Of a DNA stretch of 64,000 bases, positions 1-11,700 are shown piece by piece. The position numbers and the translations under genes were made by a program. Under the pieces are notes generated by a model, which was not told the origin of the DNA, did not search any database, and saw nothing but the letters and a program-made list of their open reading frames with translations. The stretch is from Cinnamomum chago. Its lineage: Eukaryota > Streptophyta > Magnoliopsida > Laurales > Lauraceae. Numbering within the stretch: the stretch's first letter is position 1; each line of letters starts with the position of its first letter. The DNA lies in the NCBI GenBank assembly GCA_038049695.1, contig CP142460.1:40532501-40596500 (forward strand). Reading direction: 5' to 3'.

Positions 1-496
1 TTAGGGCTCGCCCAATCACTATCATGCAATCATAAAATATGGTTCTAGTACATATTTGCTCACCCGTGGGTGTAGACACCACTAATGCATTAGTCAAAAT
101 TGAGGGGGAATTTTCTATCTTGGCAGCAAAAGTATGCGAGATGAAAGAATGAGTTGAACCAGAATCAAATAAGGTACTAGCTTCATAATTGGAAATTAAA
201 ACCATACCCTCGACTACATGGTTGGCCGGTTCCGCATCATGGTGGGTCATGGCAAAGAGCCTTCCGTTCTGCTGCTGTCCCGTCTGATTCCCTCATTGGT
301 TATTCTTGCCAAGGTTGTAATGTTGTCCTTGGGGTGGGTTCTGCTGATTTCCACGGGGCTGATGTGTCTGGTTCTAATAATAGCGCTGGTTTTGTGGACG
401 CTCTCGACCTTGCTGATTTTGCGGAGGTGCTTGTCCTTGTGTCTGGATTTGATTCCTTCCCTGCTTACTGGGGCAGTCCTTAACTTGGTGCCCTTC
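1..496 (-). pseudogene. gag tail and aspartic protease start, partial
   Basis: Same frame as the zinc-knuckle segment above. A Gln/Asn-rich linker is followed by a retropepsin start with LFDSGSTHSFIS (about 130-180), where D-S-G is the catalytic triad of retroviral-type proteases. In-frame stops occur at about 495 (TAG inside the third zinc knuckle) and about 290 (TGA); both look like C-to-T changes of CAG and CGA. The protease runs off the window without a further stop. Confidence 0.8.
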
Positions 497-1518
497 CTAA
501 TTACAACCGTAACATCCACCTTTTCGTTTGGCCTGGTTTCTCTCCCTGGCCTCTGGACAATCTTTTACCTTATGACCTCCTTTTCCACACCCAAAGCACA
601 CTCCAGGTCTTTTCCGGCATTGATTTGTTTCATGTGATCCTTCGCAATGGTTGCAGACCGGCTTGGCTCCAGTTTTCTGTTTCTTATTGGGGAACTGGTG
701 CTTGGAGTTATCTATTTTTCCTTCAGTGGACGTCATTTGAGTCTGCCTCTTTATATCTTCAATGGCCTCTTCTGAGACAAAAGCTTTTCTTAAAGCTTCA
801 GCATAAGTCTTTGGTTCATGCAGCTTCACGTCCTTTTTGATGTCTGGTCTAAGGCCGTTCACAAATCGTTCCATCTTTTCTCCTTCTGTAGCCACTAATG
901 TTTCAGCAAAATGTGACAGTTCTGTAAACTTAAGAGCGTACTTTGGCTACCATCAAATTTCCTTGCACCAAAGTTTCAAACTCTCTCTTCTTCTGAGCCC
1001 TAATATGATCTGGTATAAACTTCTTGATAAATTCCTGTTTGAAGAAGGCCCAAGTGATCTCTGTTTCTTGTCCAATGAATGACCTCTTGGCTGCCTTCCA
1101 CCATTCCTTCGCATCACCTTCTAATTTAAATGCTGCAAGTAAGGCCTTTTGATGCTCTGTACATCCCATAACTTCAAAGATGCCTTCCATGTGTTCTGCC
1201 CATTTATTTGCATCCCAAGGATTAGTTGTTTCTTCAAAGCTCTTGGGGGCGAAATTCATTGAATCTTTTATATAAGGTATCTCTTTCACGATTCCTGCTC
1301 CCATTGATGCTACCTTCACCCGAACCATCTCTGTTATTACTCTGTCCCTCGCCATTCTCACTTTGATGGTGATAAATAGCATAGATCTGCTCTTGAACCT
1401 GTGCATACGCTTTCATAAAGCTTTCAAACATTTGCCGAGCGTACTCAGGCATCTCCATAGTTCCACTGTTTGGTCGAACATTGTTGTTCGCATTCTCATT
1501 CCCAGTAACATTGTCCAT
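497..1518 (-). pseudogene. gag polyprotein, frameshifted
   Basis: The start is an ATG at 1518. The retrotransposon gag core is visible as NKWAEHMEGIFEVMGC near 1200, followed by EWWKAAKRSF and FFKQEFIKKFIPDHIR. The nucleocapsid part at about 500-620 carries CNHC(x3)H(x4)C and CFGCGKGGHKVKDC. Gag packages element RNA into particles. Three successive parts lie in three different frames (breaks near 1240-1400 and 895-930), so no full-length Gag can be made. A further zinc knuckle just below 497 is cut by an in-frame TAG. Confidence 0.85.
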
Positions 1519-1673
1519 CGTATTATTCCTTATGCAGAAGAAAATTTTGTGTGCTAAAAGATCATTGACAGTGTACTTTACTATACTTTACTTAATCTCT
1601 ACAATTGACAACCCCAACGTCCTCACCACGTGACTTATAGGTTGCTAATTCTTTTAATTTCCCAAAACCTTAT

Positions 1674-1685
1674 GCTCTAATACCA
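1674..1685 (-). other. Primer-binding site
   Basis: The minus strand reads TGGTATTAGAGC three bases after the LTR end. This is one base away from TGGTATCAGAGC, the common plant retrotransposon PBS complementary to the 3' end of initiator methionine tRNA. It fixes the LTR end and the direction of the element. Confidence 0.75.
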
Positions 1686-1688
1686 CTT

Positions 1689-4163
1689 TGTCACGACCCA
1701 AATTTCGGGGCCCTGTCGGATATCCGGATCGTGATAACTTGGCAATGTTTACCATTCATTTATCAAATTATTCGCATAAGAGATTTGGCATTTAAATCAA
1801 CTATAATTCCAATTAATTTAAATAAAGTCAAACAATATCAATAATCTCTGAATAATCCAAATCCCTATGTTATGACTCAAATTAATAATGTACTAAACAT
1901 TAAATCAATTGCTAAACAAAAGCTAATCCTTCTGTCACTTATTTAAATATTTCTTGTTCTCTCTCTTCAGCCACGCATGCCAAAATCTACGTGCTGAGCG
2001 CCATCCTGATTTATCCCACCCGCAGTATGATTACCTGAAGGGGGCAACATAACGTCAGTATTACTGGTGAATGAATGTTCCTAATTACATAAGCAGCATA
2101 AAACATGATATTACATGATTAACATACTTGAATCAATATATTAAATGCCATAACAATATACATCCATATATATATATATATATATATCCGTGCCCATGCA
2201 CATTACCATGCCTCAAAGGCCCAACGTATACATGTATACCGGTCACTATGACCCTGTCTCATCAGACACGTCCCCTATGGACCAGCCGCTATACGGCTCG
2301 GACACTAAGTCCAACATCCCACATCTGGGATCCATTGCACAATTTCATAATCACATAGCAATCCGAGTTCATCTTTATTAATAATTTACACAACAGTATT
2401 GTGGGACCAGTCTCATATCAGTTCCCATTTTATTAGTGCCCCACTTCTGATCATAACAGGTAAAGGATGATGTAGGAGTGCCCACCTTCATAAAAGATTA
2501 ATCAAGGTGACAGAATCCCACCAATCATTCAAAGATAGCCCATAGAGTTTATCATAACTACAAGAAAGCCTTATTTAATTTTGGTGGAAGGGTTATTTGG
2601 TAATTACATGACAAGTCTGGGGCTAATCCCCATTCACAATTCCATCGAATATATCTGTACACACATAGAACCCATTACAGCAAGGGATTCACGCCTGAAA
2701 CACTGTTTAAGGAAAATCCAGCGGGTCCCACTCGACTAAATCAAGATCAGCCCTCTAGGTCATGGTCGACCAAGGGTAAACCATCAAAATGATGGACTGG
2801 ATCCACCATCAGACTCCTCTCTATGGCCCACAGTTCAGAACAACATCAAACTAAGGTTTTTCAATAACTCACGCCTGGAAATTTTCCATCTATTGGATAG
2901 TAGGGTAGATGGGACCCACTCCCCATGGGACCACCACCAATGGGGTCGCCCATGGGTCCCACACCAGATATGGGGTTTTGATCTTTGATCATATCCCCTG
3001 ATGGGTCCCACAGTGCATGTCGACATTCAGCCCTGTTCCTGTCACAGTCACGCCTGGGGCTCTTAGGGTTTATTGATCAGTGGGTCCCACTGATCCAAAT
3101 CCCAGATGCCCCACTCCTTCATGGTCGCCCAGGGGCCCCCCACCAGATGGCTGGATCAGATTTCCAATCCTGTGGCCAGATAGACTCCAGTAGGCCTTGT
3201 CGACAATACAATCACAACACTGTGACGAACGCCTCTTATGCACTATCTCGATTGGATGAGGGCCCAGGTGGGGTCCACTCCACATGGGACCAGCACCACC
3301 ATGGTCGACCAGTGGTCCTCCATCATCCTACCATATTTAATTTGAGATCAGATGGCCCATGGGACCCAACCATTCTCAGTCATCTCTTTCCTCCCAAAGA
3401 CAACTGAATTCTGGTTTTCATAAATTCTGTTCTAACATTCAAGAATCCTGAGGAATTCATGAATGAATGACTCCATTAGAATCATAAACCTCTATTGGTC
3501 AAACTTGCATGATTTCCATGATTGAAATAGCACTTACAGCAAACCCACGTTTACAGAAAAATCACTTAACACAGTAGCATTGAAATATAGTTGCAGTATA
3601 TCAGATTATCAATCAACCGATCATCGCAGATAACTAGGAAGACCCACTCACCTTTGATACGCAAACGTTGCTTTTGCAATGTGCGGGCGCGAATACGACA
3701 TCCGTCAGTGATCTTCTTCTTCCCCTGGATTCCAGAGATCAAGTTCTCTCTCAAAGTTGCTCTCCAAACAAGAAGGAAATTGAATACTACACTAATGGGT
3801 CGATGACTGTATATATGTATAGTAAAAGGAATTAGAGTCCTAGTTCTCCTCTCCTACTTCCCTTTAGAGTTGTTTCACAACTCTTTTCCTTTTCCAATCA
3901 CCATATACGTGAGGCATTCTTAATCAATAAAATAAGTAATCAACAGGGGTCCTACTTGGAGAGTTGCATAAACTTCCTAATTCCAATCTTTCTCTTATTT
4001 TCACTATTAGAGTTGTTATACAACTCTATTCCCAAAACGTGGGACACCTTCAAATTTCCAATTTTCATAATAAGTACTACTTCTAATCGCATAATAAGGA
4101 AACAACTAAGGTACTACCTGGGCCAGACAAATCCTGGGCCCAGTATACACCCAGGATATTACA
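1689..4163 (-). repeat. 5' LTR, about 2.5 kb
   Basis: On the minus strand it begins TGTAATATCCTGGG and ends GGGTCGTGACA, so it has the expected TG...CA ends, and a PBS follows immediately. It has no long coding frame. It contains a (TA)n run at 2166-2187 and, at about 2900-3370, a GC-rich stretch in which variants of TGGGTCCCA recur many times. Boundaries are inferred from the termini and the PBS because the second LTR is outside the window. Confidence 0.75.
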
Positions 4164-4675
4164 TAGGGTTAATCGTTCCTGCCAAAACCTCTAGGCGTTA
4201 GTAGAGGCAACATAAATACTTTTCAATACTCCCCTCGGGTGGAGCCCACTGCTCAACTCTCCCCCTTAGGTGGAACACAGTCGGTGCACTTTTGTGACGG
4301 GCGTATTTTTTTTCGTGCCGAGTCGTTCCTCCTGGGATTCGAACTTGTGACTGGTTGCTCTTATACCATATTATCTTTTGAGAATAATTGAGAAGTATAT
4401 TGTATTACATACTGTTTTTGTATGAGTACATGACATAAATACAAATGAGAACCATGTGAAAACCATGTGACAATTGTAGATCCTAAAACTTAGGATCTGT
4501 ATAATTTAAATTACAACATATGAGGAAGGCATGATGATATTTCTAGCTCATCCGACCTAGCAGCATGATCTCCAGCTCATCCATTGACTGAATATTGGGC
4601 CCGAATATCATGAGACTTCATGTATTGTTAACGTGGTCAATGGTTTTGATACACACAAACACATGCATGAGTGCG

Positions 4676-4769
<94 letters not shown>

Positions 4770-5920
4770 TAATGCACCAATTTTTGAAGTAAATGTACTA
4801 CAACTTACATTAGAGTCAAATAATGAACTCATAAAGCCTATGATAGAAATTGCATAATGTTTTGATATAAGTATGTTTCATTGATGTCATATTAGTGGCC
4901 ATGCAAGCGAAAATGTAGACATATTCCAAGATTCAATTTTGACCTCTGAAATATTTCAATGTTAAGGTATACAAACTCAGAAATCATTGATTTAGTATCA
5001 TCATGTAACTGTTAGTATAAATTATTCATTTCACGGCATAGCATTGTACTAATGACATCACTCTCCAGAAAGGTAAATATTGCAATATATAATGCTGAAT
5101 CCAGTTTCTGTCTTATGATAGATCTCAGTTGTAAATATATCATCTTGATTTAGATAAATATCTCTGTTGTCGGTGTCTTCCCTCTTCAGGCAAGAGTAGC
5201 AGAATCTGTGTCACACTGTCATACCCTTGGCTTTGTTCTTTCTTTATTTTTTTTCTTTACAACCATTTAGGAATAAGAGGGTCCCACAGCTTAATTGTTT
5301 AATTATCTAGATCATTGATATGGTTGGTCTGACCATGGAAGATATCCAATGGGTTTCCCTATGCATCCTCTTTAATCAGTGGCCAATTAGACAATTAACA
5401 ATGGAATGCTTTCCATGACTTGCATAATTCATGTTTATCTGGATAATGAACTTCCTAAGATTTTTTTACTAATGTACGGATCAAAAGAACATCAGTTGAA
5501 AATTCAATTTAAACTTTTATTATGTTTTATGTTTTATTATGATTTGGTATGATGAGTTTCTAGTTTGGCATCACCTGAGTCATTGTAGCTTGACTTTCAA
5601 TCAATATTTTTCTTGGTCGCACAAACTTTACATGTGGAGAGAATATACCTTTTGGTGAATTGAAAATCTCATACGGTATGCCGAACTAATTGCATAATCA
5701 TAACCATTTGTTGATTCCCGTTAAACGTGGGCCATTTTTTGTGGTTTCCAATTTAATTTATTGGATGATTGGACATAATATGCCACTCTACTAGGGCTAT
5801 TGAATTTTTTTTCCTTCATCGAGCATGTTAACTCATCCTTAAAACATAATTATGATTCATATTGTACTTCGGTTTCAAATGTGGAGGCTTTATATATATA
5901 TATTTTTCACCATTTTGCAG
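4164..5920. other. Non-coding, probably GLR intron; retroelement scraps and microsatellite
   Basis: No gene recognised. At about 4210-4375 the minus strand reads TGGTATAAGAGC followed by a tRNA B-box-like GTTCGAATCC; this resembles the PBS/leader of an LTR element and not a complete tRNA gene. The (AC)n(AG)n microsatellite lies at 4681-4766. If the micro-exon at 5921 is real, this stretch is the intron before it; earlier GLR exons were looked for here and not found, so they probably lie left of the window. Confidence 0.5.
4681..4766. repeat. Compound microsatellite (AC)13(AG)30
   Basis: Twenty-six bases of AC dinucleotides run straight into sixty bases of AG dinucleotides, both uninterrupted. 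Every ORF crossing it is an artefact of the repeat. Confidence 0.97.
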
Positions 5921-5952
5921 GTTTAGCTTCTCAACTATGTTTTTCTCACACA
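5921..5952 (+). CDS. GLR3 micro-exon (pore-loop segment), 32 nt
   Basis: The 32 bases lie between an acceptor (ttttgcag, 5913-5920) and a donor (gtaagt, 5953-5958). With a split codon at each end they encode FSFSTMFFSH, the conserved pore-loop signature of plant glutamate-receptor-like channels. The trailing A joins the GA that opens the exon at 17376 to give Arg, then ENTVS, as in other GLR3 proteins. The leading G would complete a Trp codon (TG|G), also as in the family. Function in the family: part of the re-entrant pore of a plasma-membrane or vacuolar Ca2+-permeable channel gated by amino acids. It is oddly small and distant; the earlier exon encoding M1 was not found in the window. Confidence 0.82.
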
Positions 5953-7584
5953 GTAAGTCTCTCATCATCCTCTATAGTTCAATTTCTATTGTATCTTTTA
6001 ATCTCCCTTGCAATCTTGCATCTGTGATAGTGTTGATCAGTGTACATATGTTGGGATCTTAGTTTTATGCATGCCATAATGTATCCGTGTCATGCCACAT
6101 GTACTAGAGATCCATACTTCTTGTGTGCATGTCTTGTATATATGCCCTGCTTCAAAAGTCAATCAACACCGTTTCTTGGGTGGACCTTGAATATGCGCTC
6201 AACCATATATGTCCAAGTCCGGGGGGGGGGTGTGTTTGCATTGGGTGGATAGGACTGTATAATCAATTATGTCAATTTTAAACTATAAAGGTCCAAAACA
6301 CACTATTGAAAAACTCTTATCAATATTAACAATGTAAACATCAAATACAAGTGCAGAATCAATAAGAGTTCAATAGAGCAAAATCAACAACAGTGAATAT
6401 AGAATTAATTCTAACAAATTAACTGCACGAGTAATGATAACAATCTAAATATCATACATTCTGCTCATACATCTCATAGCATGCATATAGAATAGAAAAG
6501 CAATAAAGAGATGTAGACACAATTTTATGGTGGTTCGGTCCTCCGAACTACGTCCTCTCTCAAGAGCACCATACCCAATGGTCTCTTGGTTTCCACTTTG
6601 TGAAGTTTCCAACAGGCACACCTCAAACCAATACAATCTAGATGTTTCTGATGCAGTGGTTTGATCACAAAGGTCATCTACACCACACCATTTTTTTTTA
6701 TAGAGGTTCGATCATGAAGGTCTGCTCCTCTTTACAAGATATAATAAAGAAAAGAATAAAATCAAATGCTAACTAGTAACAAGTGTAAATATTAATTTGA
6801 ATATCGTGTTTGATGCCGAGATCCGATATCCAGACTCAAGCTTTGTAGCCTCTATAGCAGATGATCCTTAGCGTTGATGATCTCCCAATATTGCTCAACC
6901 AAATGGATCTAGAGGTTCTAGATCTACGGTGATGGAAGATGCTCCTAAGGTTTGAACAACCTAGATCTATATCTATTCCACCAAATCTCTCTCTAATGAA
7001 CTTGAATGCTCAATATGATTTTCCTGTGAAGGACTAAAGAGGGTGGAAGAAGGATGAAAGGTTAAAGATAGATTTTACTTCTCTACAAGAATTTTCTTTG
7101 AAAGGCCATTGAATGGTGGTGTGTCCAGATATGGTTCCGAAGATACATATTTATAGATTTTGAGCTTTGGTCAACCGGGGCATAACCTTCGGTCACTTGA
7201 GGTGCCAAAATAGGTAATACGACTCATGCACAAGGCTAATTTGACTCAGATCAAGATCTGCTTTGGTCGACCGAGGGGCAGTTTGGTCCTTCGATACCTT
7301 ACGAGCCCCAAAAACATGCTCTCTGGAAGATAAACTGAAGGAAAATTTTGGTCCTTCGAAGGGGTGTTTCGGTAGATCGACACCATTAGCTTTGGGTGCC
7401 CAAGTCCATCAGTGCTCAAAACTGAGCTCTCTGAAAATTAGACCAAAGTAAGGTCTTAGGCCCCCGAAGGGGTCCTTCGGTCCATGGAAACTTAAGAGCT
7501 CGGTTCACCAAAGATCTTGAGAAGCCTATAATAAGAAGGCATTCTCTAGCCACTTGGACTATGCATGTTTTTATCAGATTCTTC

Positions 7585-8684
7585 TGGTGCAGGACAAAAT
7601 GAAATCCAACCCAAGATAGTATGATGAGATTGGGGTTAGAATTGATAAGCAAAATGAACTTTAAACACACCATTCATATTGGTAAATATTGCAATCTAAT
7701 GGGAAAATCAGTAATTGATCCCAAAACAGGCTCGCAATCCTGCAGTAAAGGTCCCTCTCAGATGAATGGATAGGATTCCAATGGAAGATAGAACTCCCAA
7801 AATGGTTAGGGAATGCCCAATTGTGCAAAACCCGTATTTCTTGTATTCTATTTGGGCAGGGGTTGGGTGAGATGGACTAATGAAAAATTAAATAAAAAAA
7901 AAAGGAAAAAACCTGGGTTGAGATCCAGCGACAAGGGTCGCAAATCTGATGAATAGGATCTTAAATGGAAATTCAGGGTTAGGAAGATTGCTCGTAGGAA
8001 AAGAAATAGAGAAAGAGAAGAGGATACCTTTGATTGGGCTCTCACCAAACTCCGATCCGGAGGCGTTATGTCCTTTGAGCAAGGGGAACCCAAGAGACTC
8101 ACAGTGAAGAAGAGGGAAAATCCATTCCTTTCATTAATCTCAAACTTTCATTACAAGATAGCATAGCTAAGGAAGAAACAAACCAAGAAACTTTATTAAT
8201 ATTAGCCCTAAGTGATGATGTCATCACATAATAAAAAAAAAGAATAAGAAACGGAAAAGAGGGAGGCATGACTTGTGCGCACGAATCCCGAGGCCATTTT
8301 CTCTTAAGTGGTGGCCCCCTTTATTTTTTATTCTCTTCTTTAATGAACATGGGCCCCTTTTTATGACTCTATTCTTCATTAAATAACTTGCCCCTCTCAA
8401 CTTTAAAACCCTTTTATTTCAACCCAATTGGCACTTCCCAAAGTGGGGCGTTCTATATGAATGCACACATGGGGCCTTCTCTCCTTCAAATGGTAGATCC
8501 GCCAAAATCCAACCGTCGGATATCATCGTAATGGTAATCCAAAGGTGGTTTTATGACATCTTGGCGAGCAAAGTCATGATACACATCATCCATCCACATC
8601 ATCATAGCTTGATCCGCCACCCTACGCTTCCTCCTTTGGTAGACCTTGAAGGAATTGGGGAAATTAGGCATGATATCCCCATCA
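7585..8684 (-). repeat. 3' LTR of the chromovirus
   Basis: 1,100 bp, aligning along its length with 15059-16174. On the plus strand it starts TGGTGCAGGACAAAATG and ends CCCCATCA. It differs from its partner by scattered substitutions, mostly transitions, and small indels, so the insertion is not recent; I did not compute an exact identity. Confidence 0.92.
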
Positions 8685-8710
8685 ATTGCCCTCGGTTGAG
8701 AAAATATCAC

Positions 8711-11700
8711 CTATGGTGAGATAAAACTATCATACCGCTCCAGGAGGTCCGGATTGAGACGCTGCAACTGTTGGAAGTAGGTGAGCCTCATGGATAGGTT
8801 TTTGCAAATCTTTTGACCCACTTGACTTAGGGATCAAGTACCCATAAGGCCATTACCACATCCAGGATGCAATCACTCAATCTCATCAATCATGTACAAC
8901 AATAAACTCTATCTAGAAGATAGAAATCAGCAACACCATGCAACCAAAACAATCTACAACAAATAGAGAAGTAGATTATACCTTTGGAGGCCGGTAGTGC
9001 TCTAATGGAGAAGAAGATTTGCTAGATGAAACTCTTTCTTTGTAGCAAACTTAGGATCTCCAAGACCTCTTAGCCTTCCACGCTATGACCCTCTATCAGA
9101 TCTCTTTTCTCAAGAAGATTGGTGGAAACTCCAAGAGAATACCCAACTAGAAACTCCAAGGAACTAGAAAAGAGAGAAGAGACGTGCAACTCTTGCACAA
9201 AGGGGGCTGGGCGTGGATTCCTATGCATGGACGTCCAAGGGGTTTGTTCCCCTTTATATAGCCCTTGTGCAACCTCTCTTTACTAATTGAAATAGAAGTC
9301 CAACCTCCATTAGCGTGAGGACCACTAGGGATTCCATAGAAAGCTGGTTCCAACTGGGACAACACGACCCCACATCTCATGTGCAATCCGGACCCACAGT
9401 TAATTGCAAAGAACACCACTATATAAATGCAATTGCACTCCAGTCTTAGGAATATATTACAAAGAAGACCCTAAACTTCCCAATTACCTCAAGTAGGCCC
9501 CTCTATCAATATCCATGGATCAATTGGATTAAATTTGTCCCTTCCAATCTTAGATCCATATCTTATTATCCTTGAGCCCCAATTAATCACAGTGATCATC
9601 AATACCATCCAATTAACTCTTAATTGAGATGGGTGTGCCCTTACTAATGACAAATCCATTAATTGGCACAAGGGGACAATATAAATAGATTCCATCTTGA
9701 CCATTGGATGTTCCTACAGTTCTACTACCATGTACCCAAGACACCGAGGTGTTGACCTACAGTTGGCCTCACTCATTGGTGACTCAAAGCAAATTAATAG
9801 ACAGAAACTTGAGTTCATCAATGTCTCAGGATTGAGAGCCTATTGTTAGGGAATTATGAGAGCAGACCTTAAAATCGAGACAGTATTCCATAAGGTGCTT
9901 CTCATGGTCCTTTAATACATCCAATGTACCAGCACCATGATATTCTGATGATCGAGACAAATCACACTATCTCATAGTGATCAAAGTGCTGCAACCTTAT
10001 CAGATGAGATGCCCAGTCTCATCCCTGGTTGTGAAGATATTTAAGTATAAGATTTGTGACACATGTCTCCCGTATGTGGATCTCATCCATGCACATATAT
10101 CACATCTAATATACTAATGGGACCCGGTTCATCTCATGAACCATCATGTCATATGTATTGGTTATGTGCATTAAGTAATAAAACATCATTCATCTCATGA
10201 ATGGAAAGCTTGATTTTATTGATAAATAAATAAATCAATCAATTTATTACATCATCTGATGGATTGAGTCCATACAATTTAACAGTAACTCATCACGTGT
10301 GATCCATGTGCTGTCATGTTGTGGATAGTTCTTCCACTTGACAAGGAATTTTTGAATGCCTCCTTGCCTGGTAGAGACCAATTGGTCATCCAATATGTCT
10401 TCCACAATTTCTTTCCTATGAGCTTTAGGTGGGGGAGGTGGGGTATGTTGTGGGAATTGGCTTTGGGAAAATGATGGATCAAAGTTTTTGGGTGCATGAG
10501 TGGGAGAGGCATTAGGAGACGGGTTGGTAGAAGGTGTTGAAGACCCTCGAAATGGAACAAGATCCTCTACATTAAAAGTAGAGCTGATTCCCATATCAGA
10601 TGGAAGGTCTAAAACATATGCATTGGGACCCAACCTCTTCAAGATTTTGAATGGACCAGTACTACAGGCCTACAACTTCTTGGCAATTCCTTGTGGGAAC
10701 CGCCTAGGTCTTACACGGACCGTAACTTCATCTCCCACTTGAAACTCAATGTACCGACGGTGTGAATCAGCAGATGATTTGTAATATTCATTTTTCTTAT
10801 TAATTCTTTGTTTGATCTCATTATGCAATGCATGAATGTAATAGATGAAAGCATCAGCTGACTCAGATGGATGATGAATGAATGACATGGGGATGAGATC
10901 TACAAGCATCCTAGGTTTATAACCAGTGACGGCTTCAAAAGGACTCATGCCTATGGATCTATTTACCGAACTGTTATATGCAAACTCCGCAATCGGTAAC
11001 ACAGACTCCCATGAACGGACATGCTCACCAACTAAACACCTCAGAAGGTTACTCAGACTCCTATTCACTACCTCTGTTTGACCATCGGTCTATGGATGGT
11101 AGGCAAATGAAAATTGCAATCTTGTTCCCAAAACTTTCCACAACGTCTTCCAAAAGTAACTAGTGAACTTGACATCCCGATCAGACACAATTGTTTTTGG
11201 GACACCATGAAGACTAACAATTCGCTCCATACAAATTTTCGCAACATGCGAAGCATCGGATGTTTTGGAGAAAGGGACAAAGTGGGCCATTTTAGAAAAA
11301 CAATCCACAACAACAAGTATGGAATCATGTTGTTTGTTGGTCTTCGGAAGCCCAAGCACAAAATCCAAACTGATGTCTTGCCAGGGGGCATGAGGCACTG
11401 GCAATGGAGTGTACAACCCTGTGTTTTGTTTGCGCTGTTTCGCCAGTTGGCAAATGCGACATCGTTCAATGATGCGCGTGACGTCTCACTTGAGACTCGG
11501 ACAGTAGAAACGATCCTCCACAAGAAGAATGGTTTTGTCACGACCAAAGTGGCCACCTACTCCACCAGCATGGAGCTCCCAAATGAGAAACTCTCTCATG
11601 GAGGTACGGGGGATGCAAATCTGATTTCCTCGAAAGATATAGCCATCTTTCAATGTGAATCTATCAATGCTCTGCAGAGGATTATCAGAAAGAGATGCAA

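Larger units (their letters stand above)
1..4163 (-). mobile_element. Ty3/gypsy LTR retrotransposon, 5' part, truncated by window edge
   Basis: Read on the minus strand, this is a 5' LTR (4163 down to 1689), a primer-binding site, a short leader, a gag region with CCHC zinc knuckles and the beginning of an aspartic protease that runs off position 1. The order LTR, PBS, gag, protease is standard for Ty3/gypsy. RT, integrase and the 3' LTR would lie left of the window, so the lineage cannot be fixed; the gag type would fit a chromovirus such as Tekay/Del (inference). Gag has frameshifts and nonsense codons, so this copy is dead. The outer target-site duplication cannot be tested because only one end is visible. 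Confidence 0.85.

Noticed and set aside
2128-3407. Several frames within the 2.5 kb LTR
   Set aside because: No domains; GC-rich repeats of TGGGTCCCA create them on both strands.
4320-4375. tRNA gene (B-box-like GTTCGAATCC on the minus strand)
   Set aside because: No cloverleaf or acceptor stem; the neighbouring TGGTATAAGAGC is a PBS-like retroelement leader.
4595-4857. Frames across the AC/AG microsatellite
   Set aside because: Simple-repeat translation only.
5185-5235. Possible kinase exon piece (ARVAESVSHCHTL after a cttcag acceptor)
   Set aside because: Too short and no HRD or DFG motif nearby; a chance resemblance cannot be excluded.
10247-10284. Carboxyl end of the chromodomain frame
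   Set aside because: The last dozen codons are read from the nested solo LTR and not from the original pol gene.
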